A stretch of DNA of 64,000 bases from Amycolatopsis sp. CA-230715 (GCF_018736145.1 NZ_CP059997.1:1053501-1117500), one strand, 5' to 3'; shown: positions 25,218-33,716, counted from the first letter of the stretch. The notes: generated by a model not told the origin, from the sequence alone. A program made the numbers and translations.

Positions 25218-25240
25218 ATCGTAGCCGAACACGTGTTCGA
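25218..25240 (-). promoter_or_regulatory. LexA (SOS) box and second promoter of recA
   Basis: The 16-bp element CCGAACACGTGTTCGA (25225-25240) contains the perfect palindrome CGAACACGTGTTCG and differs from the mycobacterial box TCGAAC-N4-GTTCGA at one end base. A -10-like TACGAT (25223-25218, minus strand) follows directly, so LexA would cover the -35 region of this promoter. It lies 145 nt upstream of recA. Confidence 0.8.
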
Positions 25241-25280
25241 GGCTGGGAGTGACACGCCCTTGCGGTAGGGTTTCGGGCCG

Positions 25281-25475
25281 CTACCGCCGCTCGGGGGGCA
25301 CGTCGAACGTCGTGCAGACCTCCTGCCAGATCTCCTTGGCCGAGACACCGGCCTTGAGCGCCTGCTCGACGGTGCGCCCGCCGAGCCCGCTCATGACGTA
25401 GTCCTTGGACAGGGTTTCCGCCCTGCGCGGCCCGAACTCTTCCGCCATCAACCGCCGGAACACCGTGATTCGCAT
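25281..25475 (-). CDS. DUF3046 protein
   Basis: 64 residues starting MRITVFRRLMAEEFGP and ending in a helical segment AKEIWQEVCTTFDVP. DUF3046 proteins are small, actinobacteria-specific, of unknown function, and nearly always lie directly upstream of recA as here (200 nt, same strand). The ATG at 25475 is 7 nt downstream of a -10-like TACGCT and lacks a Shine-Dalgarno, so the transcript is probably leaderless; the longer upstream frame should be ignored. Confidence 0.88.
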   Translation of the reverse strand: MRITVFRRLMAEEFGPRRAETLSKDYVMSGLGGRTVEQALKAGVSAKEIWQEVCTTFDVPPERR

Positions 25476-25549
25476 CGGCTCCAGCGTAGGCCGTGCCCAC
25501 CGGCGTCCGGCACGAGCACCGCCGCGACACGCGCGGGTAGCATCGGGGC

Positions 25550-25666
25550 ATGTTCCTGGCGGAAGCGGCAATCCCGGCGTGGGGTTCGATCGGGCTCGGT
25601 GTCGTGTCCGCCGCGTCGCTGGTGGCGGTGCTCGTGGTGATACTGCGGAACAACCGCCGCCGCTGA
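25550..25666 (+). CDS. 38-residue single-pass membrane protein
   Basis: ATG at 25550, stop TGA at 25664-25666. The peptide begins MFLAEAAIPAWGS, has one hydrophobic helix about residues 13-32 rich in Val, Leu and Ala, and ends in a basic NNRRR tail, the pattern of a small Nout-Cin membrane protein. A -10-like TAGCAT lies 6 nt before the ATG, supporting leaderless expression. It is divergent from DUF3046 and converges on the Hsp70-like gene, with two palindromic repeats downstream. Function unknown. Confidence 0.55.
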   Translation: MFLAEAAIPAWGSIGLGVVSAASLVAVLVVILRNNRRR

Positions 25667-25681
25667 TCCAGTTGGTTGCAT

Positions 25682-25733
25682 GCCCCGAAAGTGGCTTTCG
25701 GGGCGTCTACGTCCCCGAAAGCCACTTTCGGGG
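25682..25733. repeat. Palindromic intergenic repeats R4 and R5, mutually inverted
   Basis: R4 has arms GCCCCGAAAG (25682-25691) and CTTTCGGGGC (25695-25704) with spacer TGG; R5 has CCCCGAAAG (25713-25721) and CTTTCGGGG (25725-25733) with spacer CCA. R5 is therefore the reverse complement of R4. In both, the innermost-but-one pair is A-T where R2, R3, R7 and R8 have G-C, a compensated change. The pair ends 4 nt before the stop of the Hsp70-like gene and lies 16 nt after the small membrane protein gene. Confidence 0.85.
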
Positions 25734-25736
25734 CAT

Positions 25737-27680
25737 TCAGCTCGCGTCGCCCGGCTGGATGTTCTTTTCGAAGTAGTCAGCGAGTTCGGACGCGGTGCCC
25801 TGCTGGTCGGTGCCCTTGGTCTGGTAGAGCACGCCGATCATCGGCCGGTCGCCGACCCGGAAGACCAGCACCGACGAGGTCGCGCCCGCCGAGGACGAGT
25901 ACGTGCCGTCGAGGCCGTTGCCCTTCCACTGCGCCTGCACCTGCTCCGCCTTGGTGGAGGCGAGCAGCCGGTCCGAGTACTCCTTGAGCGCGTCCTGCGA
26001 AGTGCCGTGGATGTAGGTGACCTGTGCGCCGGCCAGCGCGGGGGTCGAGCAGGTCACGCTGACCCCGAAGTTCTCGTTGGCGGGCGGTGCGATGGCCGCG
26101 TTGCCGGTGCCGGGGTTGCACTGGCCGTTGTCCGGCACCTTCCCGGCGAGCTGGCGCAGGCACCCGGTGAAGCCCTTGTCCTCGGGCGCGCCCGGTTTCT
26201 GGCACTGGTCCGCGGTGTAGGTGGTGCCCGAGGACGAGCTCGGCCAGAGGAAGTACGCGGCACCGGCGGCGAGCAGCACGACGACCGCGGCCACCGCGCC
26301 GATGATGATCTTCTTCCGGTTCCCGGCCGGTTTCTTCTCCTCTTCCTTCGTCACCGAGGGGAAACCGGACGGGAAGTTCGACGGCGCCGGTTGCTGCTGG
26401 CCGCCGAGCGCCTGCTGGGGGCCGCTCGGCGGGTAGGACGGCGGCGGGTACGCCCCGCTCGGCATGCCGTACGGCCCGGACTGGGTCCCCGGCACCGACG
26501 CGACCTGCGGCGGCGGGGCGTGCGGGCCGGTCTGCGCCGGTCCCATCGGATGCGCGCCGGTGCCGGTGGCCGCGACCTGCCCGTCGACGTTCTGGGTGCG
26601 CATGCTGATGCCGTCGGAAGCCACGTGGTGCGCGCCGAGCGCGACGGCGGTTTCCGGCTGGTCGAGGCTGCCGGGCACGACGCCGATCTTCTCCGCGATC
26701 ATGGTGCCGACCAGCGGGAGCCTGCTCGACCCGCCGACGAGGTAGATCCCGGCGAGCCGCTCCGGCGCGAGCCCGGCCGAGCGGACGGTCCTGGCCAGCA
26801 GCTCGACGCTGCGCAGCATCGCGGGGCGGACGAGCGCCTCCAGTTCCGCGCGCGTGACCAGCACGTCGGTGAACGGCTCCGGCATCGGCACCTCGGTCTG
26901 CGGGTGCCGGGACAGCGCCTCCTTCGCGGCCTTCACGTCCTCCTGCAGCGCGCGCCGGGTCCGCCGGTCCGGCGTCGACTCCGGGCGCAGGAGGCGCTGC
27001 CAGCGCTGCGGGTCCTTGTGCGAGACCTCGCGTCCGACGTGCACCAGCAGCGCCTGGTCGACGTCGAGGCCGCCGAGGTCGGGAAGACCGTCTTCGGCGA
27101 GCACCGCGTACCCGTTCTGGGTGGCGCCGACGACCGCGACGTCGAACGTGCCCGCGCCGAGGTCGTACACGGCGAGCGCCTGCCCCGGTGCGAGCGCCTT
27201 GCCGGGGAAGGAAGCGAAGTGGGCGGCCGCGGCGACCGGCTCCGGCACGAGCGACACGGCGGTGCGCATGCCCGCGAGCCGCGCCGCCGACAGCAGCACG
27301 TTGCGGCGGACGGGCCCCCACTGGGCGGGGTGGGTCAGCCTGATCTCGTCGGGGTGGTCGCCGCCGAGCTGGCGCGAGGTCTCTTCGAGCACCCGGCGCA
27401 GCACCGCGGCGAGCGCCTCGTTGACCGGGACGACGTCGCTACCGAGCAGGAGCGTCTGCTCGTCGACCCGGCGCTTGGGGTTGGGCTCGAACCGGGTGGG
27501 GTCCAGCCGCGCGCGCCGCTCGGCGTCGCGGCCGACCATGAGCGTGCCGTCCTCGTCCGCGAACACCGCGGACGGCATGGTGGCGGAACCGTCCACCTCG
27601 ATCACCCTCGGCGGGCGTCCGTGCGCGGACAGCACCGCGACCGTGTTGGACGTTCCGAGATCCACCGACAGGATCCGCAC
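25737..27680 (-). CDS. Membrane-anchored Hsp70-like protein with extracytoplasmic domain
   Basis: 647 residues. Residues 1-about 360 form a DnaK-type actin-like ATPase domain: SVDLGTSNTVAVL at the phosphate-1 site, AVYDLGAGTFDVAVV at phosphate-2, and IYLVGGSSRLPLV at the adenosine site. The peptide-binding domain of DnaK is missing; instead there is a Pro/Gly/Gln-rich linker (about 375-450), one membrane helix near 457-479, and a secreted domain of about 168 residues with four cysteines. It thus resembles actinobacterial sensors that couple cytosolic nucleotide binding to the cell surface rather than a classical chaperone. The GTG start has GGGAGAG upstream. No partner genes such as grpE or dnaJ are nearby. 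Confidence 0.8.
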   Translation of the reverse strand: MRILSVDLGTSNTVAVLSAHGRPPRVIEVDGSATMPSAVFADEDGTLMVGRDAERRARLDPTRFEPNPKRRVDEQTLLLGSDVVPVNEALAAVLRRVLEETSRQLGGDHPDEIRLTHPAQWGPVRRNVLLSAARLAGMRTAVSLVPEPVAAAAHFASFPGKALAPGQALAVYDLGAGTFDVAVVGATQNGYAVLAEDGLPDLGGLDVDQALLVHVGREVSHKDPQRWQRLLRPESTPDRRTRRALQEDVKAAKEALSRHPQTEVPMPEPFTDVLVTRAELEALVRPAMLRSVELLARTVRSAGLAPERLAGIYLVGGSSRLPLVGTMIAEKIGVVPGSLDQPETAVALGAHHVASDGISMRTQNVDGQVAATGTGAHPMGPAQTGPHAPPPQVASVPGTQSGPYGMPSGAYPPPSYPPSGPQQALGGQQQPAPSNFPSGFPSVTKEEEKKPAGNRKKIIIGAVAAVVVLLAAGAAYFLWPSSSSGTTYTADQCQKPGAPEDKGFTGCLRQLAGKVPDNGQCNPGTGNAAIAPPANENFGVSVTCSTPALAGAQVTYIHGTSQDALKEYSDRLLASTKAEQVQAQWKGNGLDGTYSSSAGATSSVLVFRVGDRPMIGVLYQTKGTDQQGTASELADYFEKNIQPGDAS

Positions 27681-27833
27681 AGCTCTCCCTCGTGAACACG
27701 ACAGCCGCCCCAGTGGCGATCCGATTGCGACGGCGTGATGCTCCCACGTCCGCCGTCACGGCGCGTGCGGACCCGGCAAGTTGGTCCCGTCTTCCGCGTC
27801 ACGATCAGCCCCTGTTCACGGCTCGGGCGGAAA

Positions 27834-27856
27834 CTGTCGGTGCGCGGGCGCAAGAT
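27834..27856 (+). promoter_or_regulatory. Possible RecA-NDp-type promoter of lhr
   Basis: CTGTCGGTG (27834-27842), 8 nt, CAAGAT (27851-27856) resembles tTGTCRgtg-N8-TAnnnT with the first T of the -10 replaced by C. Transcription would start at about 27863, directly at the in-frame GTG 27864, giving a leaderless mRNA; the ATG at 27855 would then be inside the promoter. From memory, lhr belongs to the damage-inducible set of mycobacteria, which makes the weaker match worth noting. Confidence 0.4.
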
Positions 27857-30800
27857 GGACGGCGTGGCGGAAGTACTCGAACTGTTCTCCCCCGCGACCA
27901 GGGACTGGTTCGCCGGGGCCTTCGCCGCGCCCACCGACGCGCAGTCCGGGGCGTGGCGGGCCGCGCATGCCGGGGAGCACGCGCTGGTGGTCGCGCCGAC
28001 CGGGTCGGGCAAGACGCTCGCCGCGTTCCTGTGGGCGCTCGACCGGCTCGCCGTCACACCGCCACCGGCCGCGCGCACCGAGCGGTGCCGCGTCCTGTAC
28101 GTCTCGCCGCTGAAGGCGCTCGCCGTCGACGTGCAGCGCAACCTGCGCGCCCCGCTGGCCGGGATCTCGCAGGCTTCGCGGCGGCTCGGGCTCGCCGCGC
28201 CGGACATCGCGGTCGGCATGCGCACCGGGGACACCACGCCCGCCGAGCGGCGCACGTTCCTGCGCACGCCGCCGGACGTGCTGGTCACCACGCCGGAGTC
28301 GCTGTTCCTCATCCTCACCTCCTCGGCGCGCGAATCGCTGCGCGGTGTCGAGACGGTGATCCTCGACGAGGTGCACGCCGTCGCGGGCACCAAGCGCGGC
28401 GCGCATCTCGCGTTGTCGTTCGAACGGCTGGACGCGCTGCTGCCGCGGCCCGCCCAGCGCATCGGCCTGTCCGCGACGGTCCGCCCGATCGACGAGGTGA
28501 GCACGTTCCTCGGCGGCGGCAGGCCGGTCCGCGTGGTGCAGCCGAAGCTCGCCAAGACCATCGAGGTGCGGGTCGAGGTGCCGGTGGAGGACATGGGCAG
28601 CCTCGACGCGCCGTCCAGGCCGCGGGATTCGCTCGAGCTGCCGTCCGAGGGCGGGATCGGCACCCAGGAGGAGATCGGCGGCGCGGAGATCGACCGGCCG
28701 TCGATCTGGCCCGCGGTCGAGGGGCGCGTGCTCGAGCTGATCAAGGCGCACCGGTCGACGATCGTGTTCGCGAACTCGCGGCGGCTCACCGAGCGGCTCA
28801 CCGCGAGGCTGAACGAGCTCGCCGCCGAACAGCCCGCGGAACTCCAGCCAGGACAACGGTTTCCGGCGGAGGCGATCGGCGAATCCGGGCTCACCACGGG
28901 CGCGGAGGCCGCGATCGCCAAGGCGCACCACGGTTCGATGTCGCGCGAGCAGCGCACCCACGTCGAAGAGGAGCTGAAGTCGGGGCGGCTGCCGTGCGTG
29001 GTCGCGACCTCCTCGCTGGAGCTCGGCATCGACATGGGCGCGGTCGACCTCGTCGTGCAGATCGAGGCGCCGCCGACGGTGGCGTCCGGGCTGCAGCGGG
29101 TGGGGCGCGCCGGGCACCAGGTCGGCGCGGTGTCCTCCGGCGTGATGTTCCCGAAGTTCCGCGGTGACCTCGTCTCGTGCGCGGTGGTCGCCGAGCGGAT
29201 GGCCGAGGGGGCGATCGAGGCGGTCCGCTACCCGCGCAACCCGCTCGACGTGCTCGCCCAGCACGTCGTGGCGATGACCGCGCTGGAACCGTGGACCGTC
29301 GAGGAGCTGGCCTCGCTCACCCGCCGCGCGGCCCCGTTCGCCGGGCTGCCGGAGGACGCGCTGCACGCGGTGCTCGACATGCTGGCCGGGCGGTACCCGA
29401 GCGAGGAGTTCGGGGAGCTGCGGCCGCGGATCACCTGGGACAGGGTCACCGGCGAGCTCAAGGGCAGGCCGGGCGCGCAGCGGCTCGCGGTCACCTCCGG
29501 CGGCACGATCCCCGACCGCGGCCTGTTCACCGTGATGACGCCGGGATCCGAAGGCTCTCCAGGGAGCCGCGTCGGCGAACTCGACGAAGAAATGGTCTAC
29601 GAGTCCCGCGTCGGGGACACGATCCTGCTCGGCACCTCGTCGTGGCGGGTCACCGACATCACGCACGACAGGGTCATCGTGGTGCCCGCGCCCGGCGAAC
29701 CGGCCAGGATGCCGTTCTGGAAGGGCGACGCGCCGGGGCGGCCGCTGGAACTGGGCAGGGCGCTCGGCGCCTTCGTCCGCGAGCTGTCCACAATGGACTC
29801 CGAAGGGGGCGCGGCGCGGTCGGCCGCGGCCGGGCTCGACGAGCGGGCAGGCCAGAACCTGCTCGCCTACCTCGACGAGCAGCGCACCGCGACCAGGCAC
29901 GTGCCGAACGACCGCACGGTGCTGCTCGAACGCTTCCGCGACGAGCTGGGCGACTGGCGGGTGGTCGTGCACTCCCCGTTCGGCGCGCAGGTCAACGCGC
30001 CGTGGGCGCTGGCGATCGCGGCGAAGCTGCGGGAGAACCGCGGTGTCGACGCGCAGGTCGCGCACTCCGACGACGGGATCGTGCTGCGCCTGCCCGAGGC
30101 GCTCGACGCCGAGGGTGCCGAGGTGCTGGTGACGGCGGACGACATCCTGCTCGACCCGGAGGAGGTCGAGCAGGTGATCGTGGCCGAGGTGGGCGGTTCG
30201 GCGCTGTTCGCCGCCCGGTTCCGCGAATGCGCCGCCCGCGCGCTGCTGCTCCCCCGGCGGGATCCGCGCCGCCGGTCCCCGCTCTGGCAGCAGCGGCAAC
30301 GCGCGTCGCAACTGCTTTCGGTGGCCGCGAAGTACGAGCGGTTCCCGGTGATCCTCGAAGCCATGCGCGAATGCCTGCAGGACGTCTACGACGTCGGCGG
30401 CCTGCGCGAGCTGATGACCGACGTGCGGTCCCGCCGCGTGCGGGTGGTCGAGGTGGAAACCCCGTCGCCGTCCCCGTTCGCGCGCAGCCTGCTGTTCGGG
30501 TATGTCGGGATGTTCCTGTACGAGACCGACGCGCCGCTCGCCGAGCGGCGCGCGGCGGCGCTGTCGCTGGACTCCACGCTGCTCGCCGAACTGCTCGGCA
30601 CCGAGGCGATCCGCGAACTGCTCGACGCGGACGTGGTCGCCGAAGTGGAGCGTTCGCTGCAGCGGCTCGACGAGGACCGCCGGGCCCGGGGCGTCGAGGA
30701 CACCGCGGATCTGCTCCGGCTGCTCGGCGACCTGACCGAGGCCGAGGCGGCCGAACGCGGGGTGGCACCGGAATGGCTCACTGAGCTGGAATCCACCCGG

Positions 30801-32495
30801 CGCGCGATCCGGGTGCGGATCGGCGGTGAGGAGCGGTTCCTCGCGATCGAGGACGCGGGCCGCGTCCGGGACGCGCTGGGCGCCGCGCTCCCGGTCGGGG
30901 TGCCGGAGGCGTTCACCGAACCGGTCGCCGATCCGCTCGGCGACCTGCTGGCCCGCTACGCGCGCACCAGGGGCCCGTTCCCGGCGGCGAAGGCGGCCGG
31001 GCGGTTCGGGCTGGGCACCGCGGTGGTCACCGGCGTGCTCGACCGGCTGACCTCCTCGGGCAGGCTGATCCGGGGTGAGCTGAGCCCGGTCGGCCATCCG
31101 GAGTCGCACGGCGCCGGGATCGAATACTGCGAGGCGAGTGTGCTGCGGCGCCTTCGCCGTGCCTCGCTCGCCAAGCTCAGGGCCGAGGTCGAGCCGGTCG
31201 AACCGGCGGCGCTGGGCCGGTTTTTGCCGTCGTGGCACGGTATCGGCGCCAGGATGCGCGCCGCACCCACCGCGGACGACGTGCTGTCCGTGGTGGAACA
31301 GCTCGCGGGCGCGCCGCTGCCGGCGAGCGCGGTCGAATCGCTGATCCTGCCGAACCGCCTGCCCGGGTACCACCCCGCGCTGCTCGACGAGCTGACCACC
31401 GCGGGCGAGGTGACCTGGTGCGGCTGCGGGTCGCTCGCCGGCGGGGACGGCTGGCTCGCCGTGGCACCGTCCGATGTGGCCGATCTGCTCCTGCCGGAGA
31501 TCAGCGAATCCGTGCCGGACACCCCATTGCACAACGCCATTGTGTCCACTTTGGACCTGGGCGCGCTGTTCTTCCGCCAGCTCGTCGACCGGGTCTCCGC
31601 GCTCGTGGAAACGGCGCCGGACGACGGCGCGGTGGTCGCCGCGCTGTGGGACCTGGTGTGGGCGGGTGTGGTCACCGGCGACACGCTGGGCCCGGTGCGG
31701 GCCCAGGTTTCCGGAAAGGGGGCGACGCACAAGCCGCGGCGGAGCGCGCCGCGGGGCCGGTACGCCAGGATGCGCGCGGGACGGACGGCCATGCCCTCGC
31801 GCACCGGGCCGCCCACGGTCGCCGGGCGGTGGGCGCTGACGCCGTCGCGGGAAACCGATCCGACGCGGAGGACGCACGCCCGCACCGAGGCCTTCCTGGA
31901 ACGGCACGGCGTGCTCACCAGGGGCGCGCTCGACACCGAACGGGTCACGGGTGGTTTTTCCGGGATCTACAAGGTGTTGCGCGGGATGGAGGACTCCGGC
32001 CAGGTCGTGCGCGGCTACGTCGTCGAGGGGCTCGGCGCCGCCCAGTTCGCGGCGAAGGGGGCCGTCGACAGGCTGCGCGCGGTCTCCGAGGCGAACGGGT
32101 CCCGTCCACGCGGGCCTGGCTCGGCGCACGAGGCCGTGGTGCTCGCGGCGAGCGATCCGGCGCAGCCCTACGGCGCGGCGCTGGACTGGCCCGCCGCGGT
32201 CGGCGGCACGAAGCACCGCCCCGCCCGCAAGGCGGGTGCGCTGGCCGTGCTCGTCGACGGGGTGCCGGGGCTCTACGTCGAACGCGGCGGGAAGTCCCTG
32301 CTGTCCTTCAGCACCGATCCCGACGTGCTCCGCGCCGCCGCGCACGCCCTGTCCCGGGTGGTGCGCGAAGGCTGGCTCGGCCAGCTCGCCGTGCAGCGCG
32401 CCGACGGCGAGCACGCCCTGACCTCCGAACTCGCGGAAGTGCTGCGGGAAGCGGGTTTCCGCGCCACCCCCAAGGGCTTGCGCCTTCGCGCGTAA
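27855..32495 (+). CDS. lhr: Lhr-family superfamily II DNA helicase
   Basis: About 1546 residues, full length for Lhr. Motif I APTGSGKTLAAFLWALD near residues 45-61, Ia YVSPLKALAVD, II ILDEVHAV near 172, III GLSATVRP, then helicase domain 2 with TIVFANSRR, ATSSLELGIDMG and QRVGRAGHQ near 415. The long C-terminal half holds the winged-helix and beta-barrel modules of the Lhr core and the additional Lhr C-terminal domain. It translocates 3' to 5' on single-stranded DNA and unwinds RNA-DNA hybrids in repair. No Shine-Dalgarno is present; GTG 27864 is an alternative start that fits a leaderless transcript. Peptide deformylase follows. Confidence 0.93.
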   Translation: MDGVAEVLELFSPATRDWFAGAFAAPTDAQSGAWRAAHAGEHALVVAPTGSGKTLAAFLWALDRLAVTPPPAARTERCRVLYVSPLKALAVDVQRNLRAPLAGISQASRRLGLAAPDIAVGMRTGDTTPAERRTFLRTPPDVLVTTPESLFLILTSSARESLRGVETVILDEVHAVAGTKRGAHLALSFERLDALLPRPAQRIGLSATVRPIDEVSTFLGGGRPVRVVQPKLAKTIEVRVEVPVEDMGSLDAPSRPRDSLELPSEGGIGTQEEIGGAEIDRPSIWPAVEGRVLELIKAHRSTIVFANSRRLTERLTARLNELAAEQPAELQPGQRFPAEAIGESGLTTGAEAAIAKAHHGSMSREQRTHVEEELKSGRLPCVVATSSLELGIDMGAVDLVVQIEAPPTVASGLQRVGRAGHQVGAVSSGVMFPKFRGDLVSCAVVAERMAEGAIEAVRYPRNPLDVLAQHVVAMTALEPWTVEELASLTRRAAPFAGLPEDALHAVLDMLAGRYPSEEFGELRPRITWDRVTGELKGRPGAQRLAVTSGGTIPDRGLFTVMTPGSEGSPGSRVGELDEEMVYESRVGDTILLGTSSWRVTDITHDRVIVVPAPGEPARMPFWKGDAPGRPLELGRALGAFVRELSTMDSEGGAARSAAAGLDERAGQNLLAYLDEQRTATRHVPNDRTVLLERFRDELGDWRVVVHSPFGAQVNAPWALAIAAKLRENRGVDAQVAHSDDGIVLRLPEALDAEGAEVLVTADDILLDPEEVEQVIVAEVGGSALFAARFRECAARALLLPRRDPRRRSPLWQQRQRASQLLSVAAKYERFPVILEAMRECLQDVYDVGGLRELMTDVRSRRVRVVEVETPSPSPFARSLLFGYVGMFLYETDAPLAERRAAALSLDSTLLAELLGTEAIRELLDADVVAEVERSLQRLDEDRRARGVEDTADLLRLLGDLTEAEAAERGVAPEWLTELESTRRAIRVRIGGEERFLAIEDAGRVRDALGAALPVGVPEAFTEPVADPLGDLLARYARTRGPFPAAKAAGRFGLGTAVVTGVLDRLTSSGRLIRGELSPVGHPESHGAGIEYCEASVLRRLRRASLAKLRAEVEPVEPAALGRFLPSWHGIGARMRAAPTADDVLSVVEQLAGAPLPASAVESLILPNRLPGYHPALLDELTTAGEVTWCGCGSLAGGDGWLAVAPSDVADLLLPEISESVPDTPLHNAIVSTLDLGALFFRQLVDRVSALVETAPDDGAVVAALWDLVWAGVVTGDTLGPVRAQVSGKGATHKPRRSAPRGRYARMRAGRTAMPSRTGPPTVAGRWALTPSRETDPTRRTHARTEAFLERHGVLTRGALDTERVTGGFSGIYKVLRGMEDSGQVVRGYVVEGLGAAQFAAKGAVDRLRAVSEANGSRPRGPGSAHEAVVLAASDPAQPYGAALDWPAAVGGTKHRPARKAGALAVLVDGVPGLYVERGGKSLLSFSTDPDVLRAAAHALSRVVREGWLGQLAVQRADGEHALTSELAEVLREAGFRATPKGLRLRA

Positions 32496-32592
32496 ACTGC
32501 GCCACGATCTGCTGGTCGAGACCGTGATCACCGGGCCCGTCGAGGTCCGCGGTCGCGAACGCGCGCGGCGCGGAGAAGGGAAGAGTTTCCAG

Positions 32593-33093
32593 ATGGCGGT
32601 GCGCGAACTGCGCTATTTCGGTGACCCGGTGCTGAAAACGGTGTGCGACCCGGTGACCAGGTTCGACAAGGGTCTCGAATCGCTCGTGAACGACCTGCTG
32701 GACTCCGTCAAGCTGCCGGGGCGGGCGGGGCTAGCGGCACCGCAGATCGGGGTGAGCCTGCGCGCGTTCAGCTACAACGTGAGCGGGCTGATCGGGTACG
32801 TCCTCAACCCGGAGATCGTCGAACTCTCCGAGGAGACCCACGAGATCGACGAAGGCTGCCTTTCCGTCCCCGAGCTGTGGTTCCCGACCGTGCGGGCGAA
32901 ACGAGCCGTCGTGCGCGGGGTGGACAAGCGCAACGAACCGATCGAGGTGGAGGGCGTCGACGTGCTCGCCCAGTGCCTGCAGCACGAGACCGATCACCTC
33001 GACGGCAAGCTCTACCTCGACCGGCTCACGCAGGACCGCAAACGCGAAGCGCTGCGCGAGGCGCGGGGCAAGGACTGGTTCTGGAAGCGGTGA
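32593..33093 (+). CDS. def: Peptide deformylase
   Basis: 166 residues. The three signature motifs are all present: GLAAPQIG near 48-55, EGCLSVPE near 92-99 with the metal cysteine, and QHETDHLDG near 132-140 with two metal histidines and the catalytic glutamate. It removes the formyl group from nascent proteins. An upstream in-frame ATG at 32524 would add 23 residues of poor similarity; I choose the internal ATG that gives MAVRELRYFGDPVL. It is 98 nt downstream of lhr. Genomes of this group often carry more than one deformylase, so it may not be the essential copy. Confidence 0.93.
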   Translation: MAVRELRYFGDPVLKTVCDPVTRFDKGLESLVNDLLDSVKLPGRAGLAAPQIGVSLRAFSYNVSGLIGYVLNPEIVELSEETHEIDEGCLSVPELWFPTVRAKRAVVRGVDKRNEPIEVEGVDVLAQCLQHETDHLDGKLYLDRLTQDRKREALREARGKDWFWKR

Positions 33094-33121
33094 CGGGCAA
33101 CCACTTCCCGGTACGGGCGGC

Positions 33122-33165
33122 TTGACGGTGGCACCAAACTGGAACTAACTTAGCTACAGTTAGTT
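33122..33165 (+). promoter_or_regulatory. Promoter and dyad operator of the Rrf2 gene
   Basis: TTGACG (33122-33127), 18 nt, TAACTT (33146-33151) form a promoter. AACTAAC-N9-GTTAGTT (33143-33165), a perfect 7-bp dyad, overlaps the -10 and start region, which is where an autorepressor would bind. A weaker relative of this dyad lies in front of the next gene. Confidence 0.65.
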
Positions 33166-33190
33166 CGGCGACGATCGCGAAGGGGGCGCA

Positions 33191-33631
33191 ATGGGTCTCA
33201 GCAGCCGGAGCGCCGTCGCGATCCACGCGCTCACGATGCTGGCGCGCTGGGACCATTCGCTGACCTCCGCGGAGATCGCGGACAGCCTGGCGAGCAACCC
33301 GGTTCTCGTGCGCCGCATCCTCGGCAGCCTGCGGGACGCGGGTTTGGTGTGGGCCACCGAAGGACGCGGCGGCGGCTGGTCCCTCGCCAAAGCGCCGCGG
33401 GAGATCACGCTCCACGACGCGTACACCGCCGTCGAAGACGGGCCGATCCTGTCGCGGCACGCCCATCCGCCCAGTGACGCGTGCGAAGTCGGGCGGCACA
33501 TGCAGAACCTGCTGGAAACCGAGTTCCGGGACGCCGAACGGGCCATGGAGAAACGGCTCGGCCGGACGACCATCGCCCACCTGGTCCAGCAGGTGCTGGC
33601 CGCCGAGCGGGCACACGCCGTACCGAAATAG
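33191..33631 (+). CDS. Rrf2-family transcriptional regulator (YwnA-like)
   Basis: 146 residues. The N-terminal winged helix (SSRSAVAIHALTMLA, then SLTSAEIADSLASNPVLVRR) is typical of Rrf2 proteins. It lacks the three-cysteine cluster of IscR and NsrR; only one cysteine (in DACEVG) remains, so it is unlikely to hold an iron-sulfur cluster and resembles the YwnA/BadM subgroup. A dyad at its own promoter and a related one before the following MFS gene suggest that it represses both. Confidence 0.85.
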   Translation: MGLSSRSAVAIHALTMLARWDHSLTSAEIADSLASNPVLVRRILGSLRDAGLVWATEGRGGGWSLAKAPREITLHDAYTAVEDGPILSRHAHPPSDACEVGRHMQNLLETEFRDAERAMEKRLGRTTIAHLVQQVLAAERAHAVPK

Positions 33632-33633
33632 CC

Positions 33634-33658
33634 AGGCGGAGGTTTCCCTCCGCCTTTT
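33634..33658 (+). terminator. Rho-independent terminator after the Rrf2 gene
   Basis: AGGCGGAGG (33634-33642), loop TTTC, CCTCCGCCT (33647-33655), then a run of T to 33658. The stem is perfect and begins 3 nt after the TAG, separating the regulator transcript from the MFS gene, which has its own promoter. Confidence 0.85.
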
Positions 33659-33668
33659 CCCTTGCCCT

Positions 33669-33697
33669 AACTGTAACCGTGATAGTTGCAGTAGAAT
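33669..33697 (+). promoter_or_regulatory. Promoter and second Rrf2-like dyad before the MFS gene
   Basis: AACT (33669-33672) and AGTT (33684-33687) within TAACTGTAAC...GATAGTTGCAG form an imperfect copy of the dyad at 33143-33165. A -10-like TAGAAT follows at 33692-33697, and GGAGG then serves the ATG at 33717. The site is less symmetrical than the first, so binding by the same regulator is inferred. Confidence 0.4.
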
Positions 33698-33716
33698 TCC
33701 TTGGAGGACGCGCGAA

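Noticed and set aside
27816..32531. A minus-strand open frame of about 1570 codons opposite lhr
   Set aside because: It is the high-GC antisense shadow of lhr; composition is low-complexity Arg/Gly/His/Ala without domain features, and lhr has all helicase motifs.
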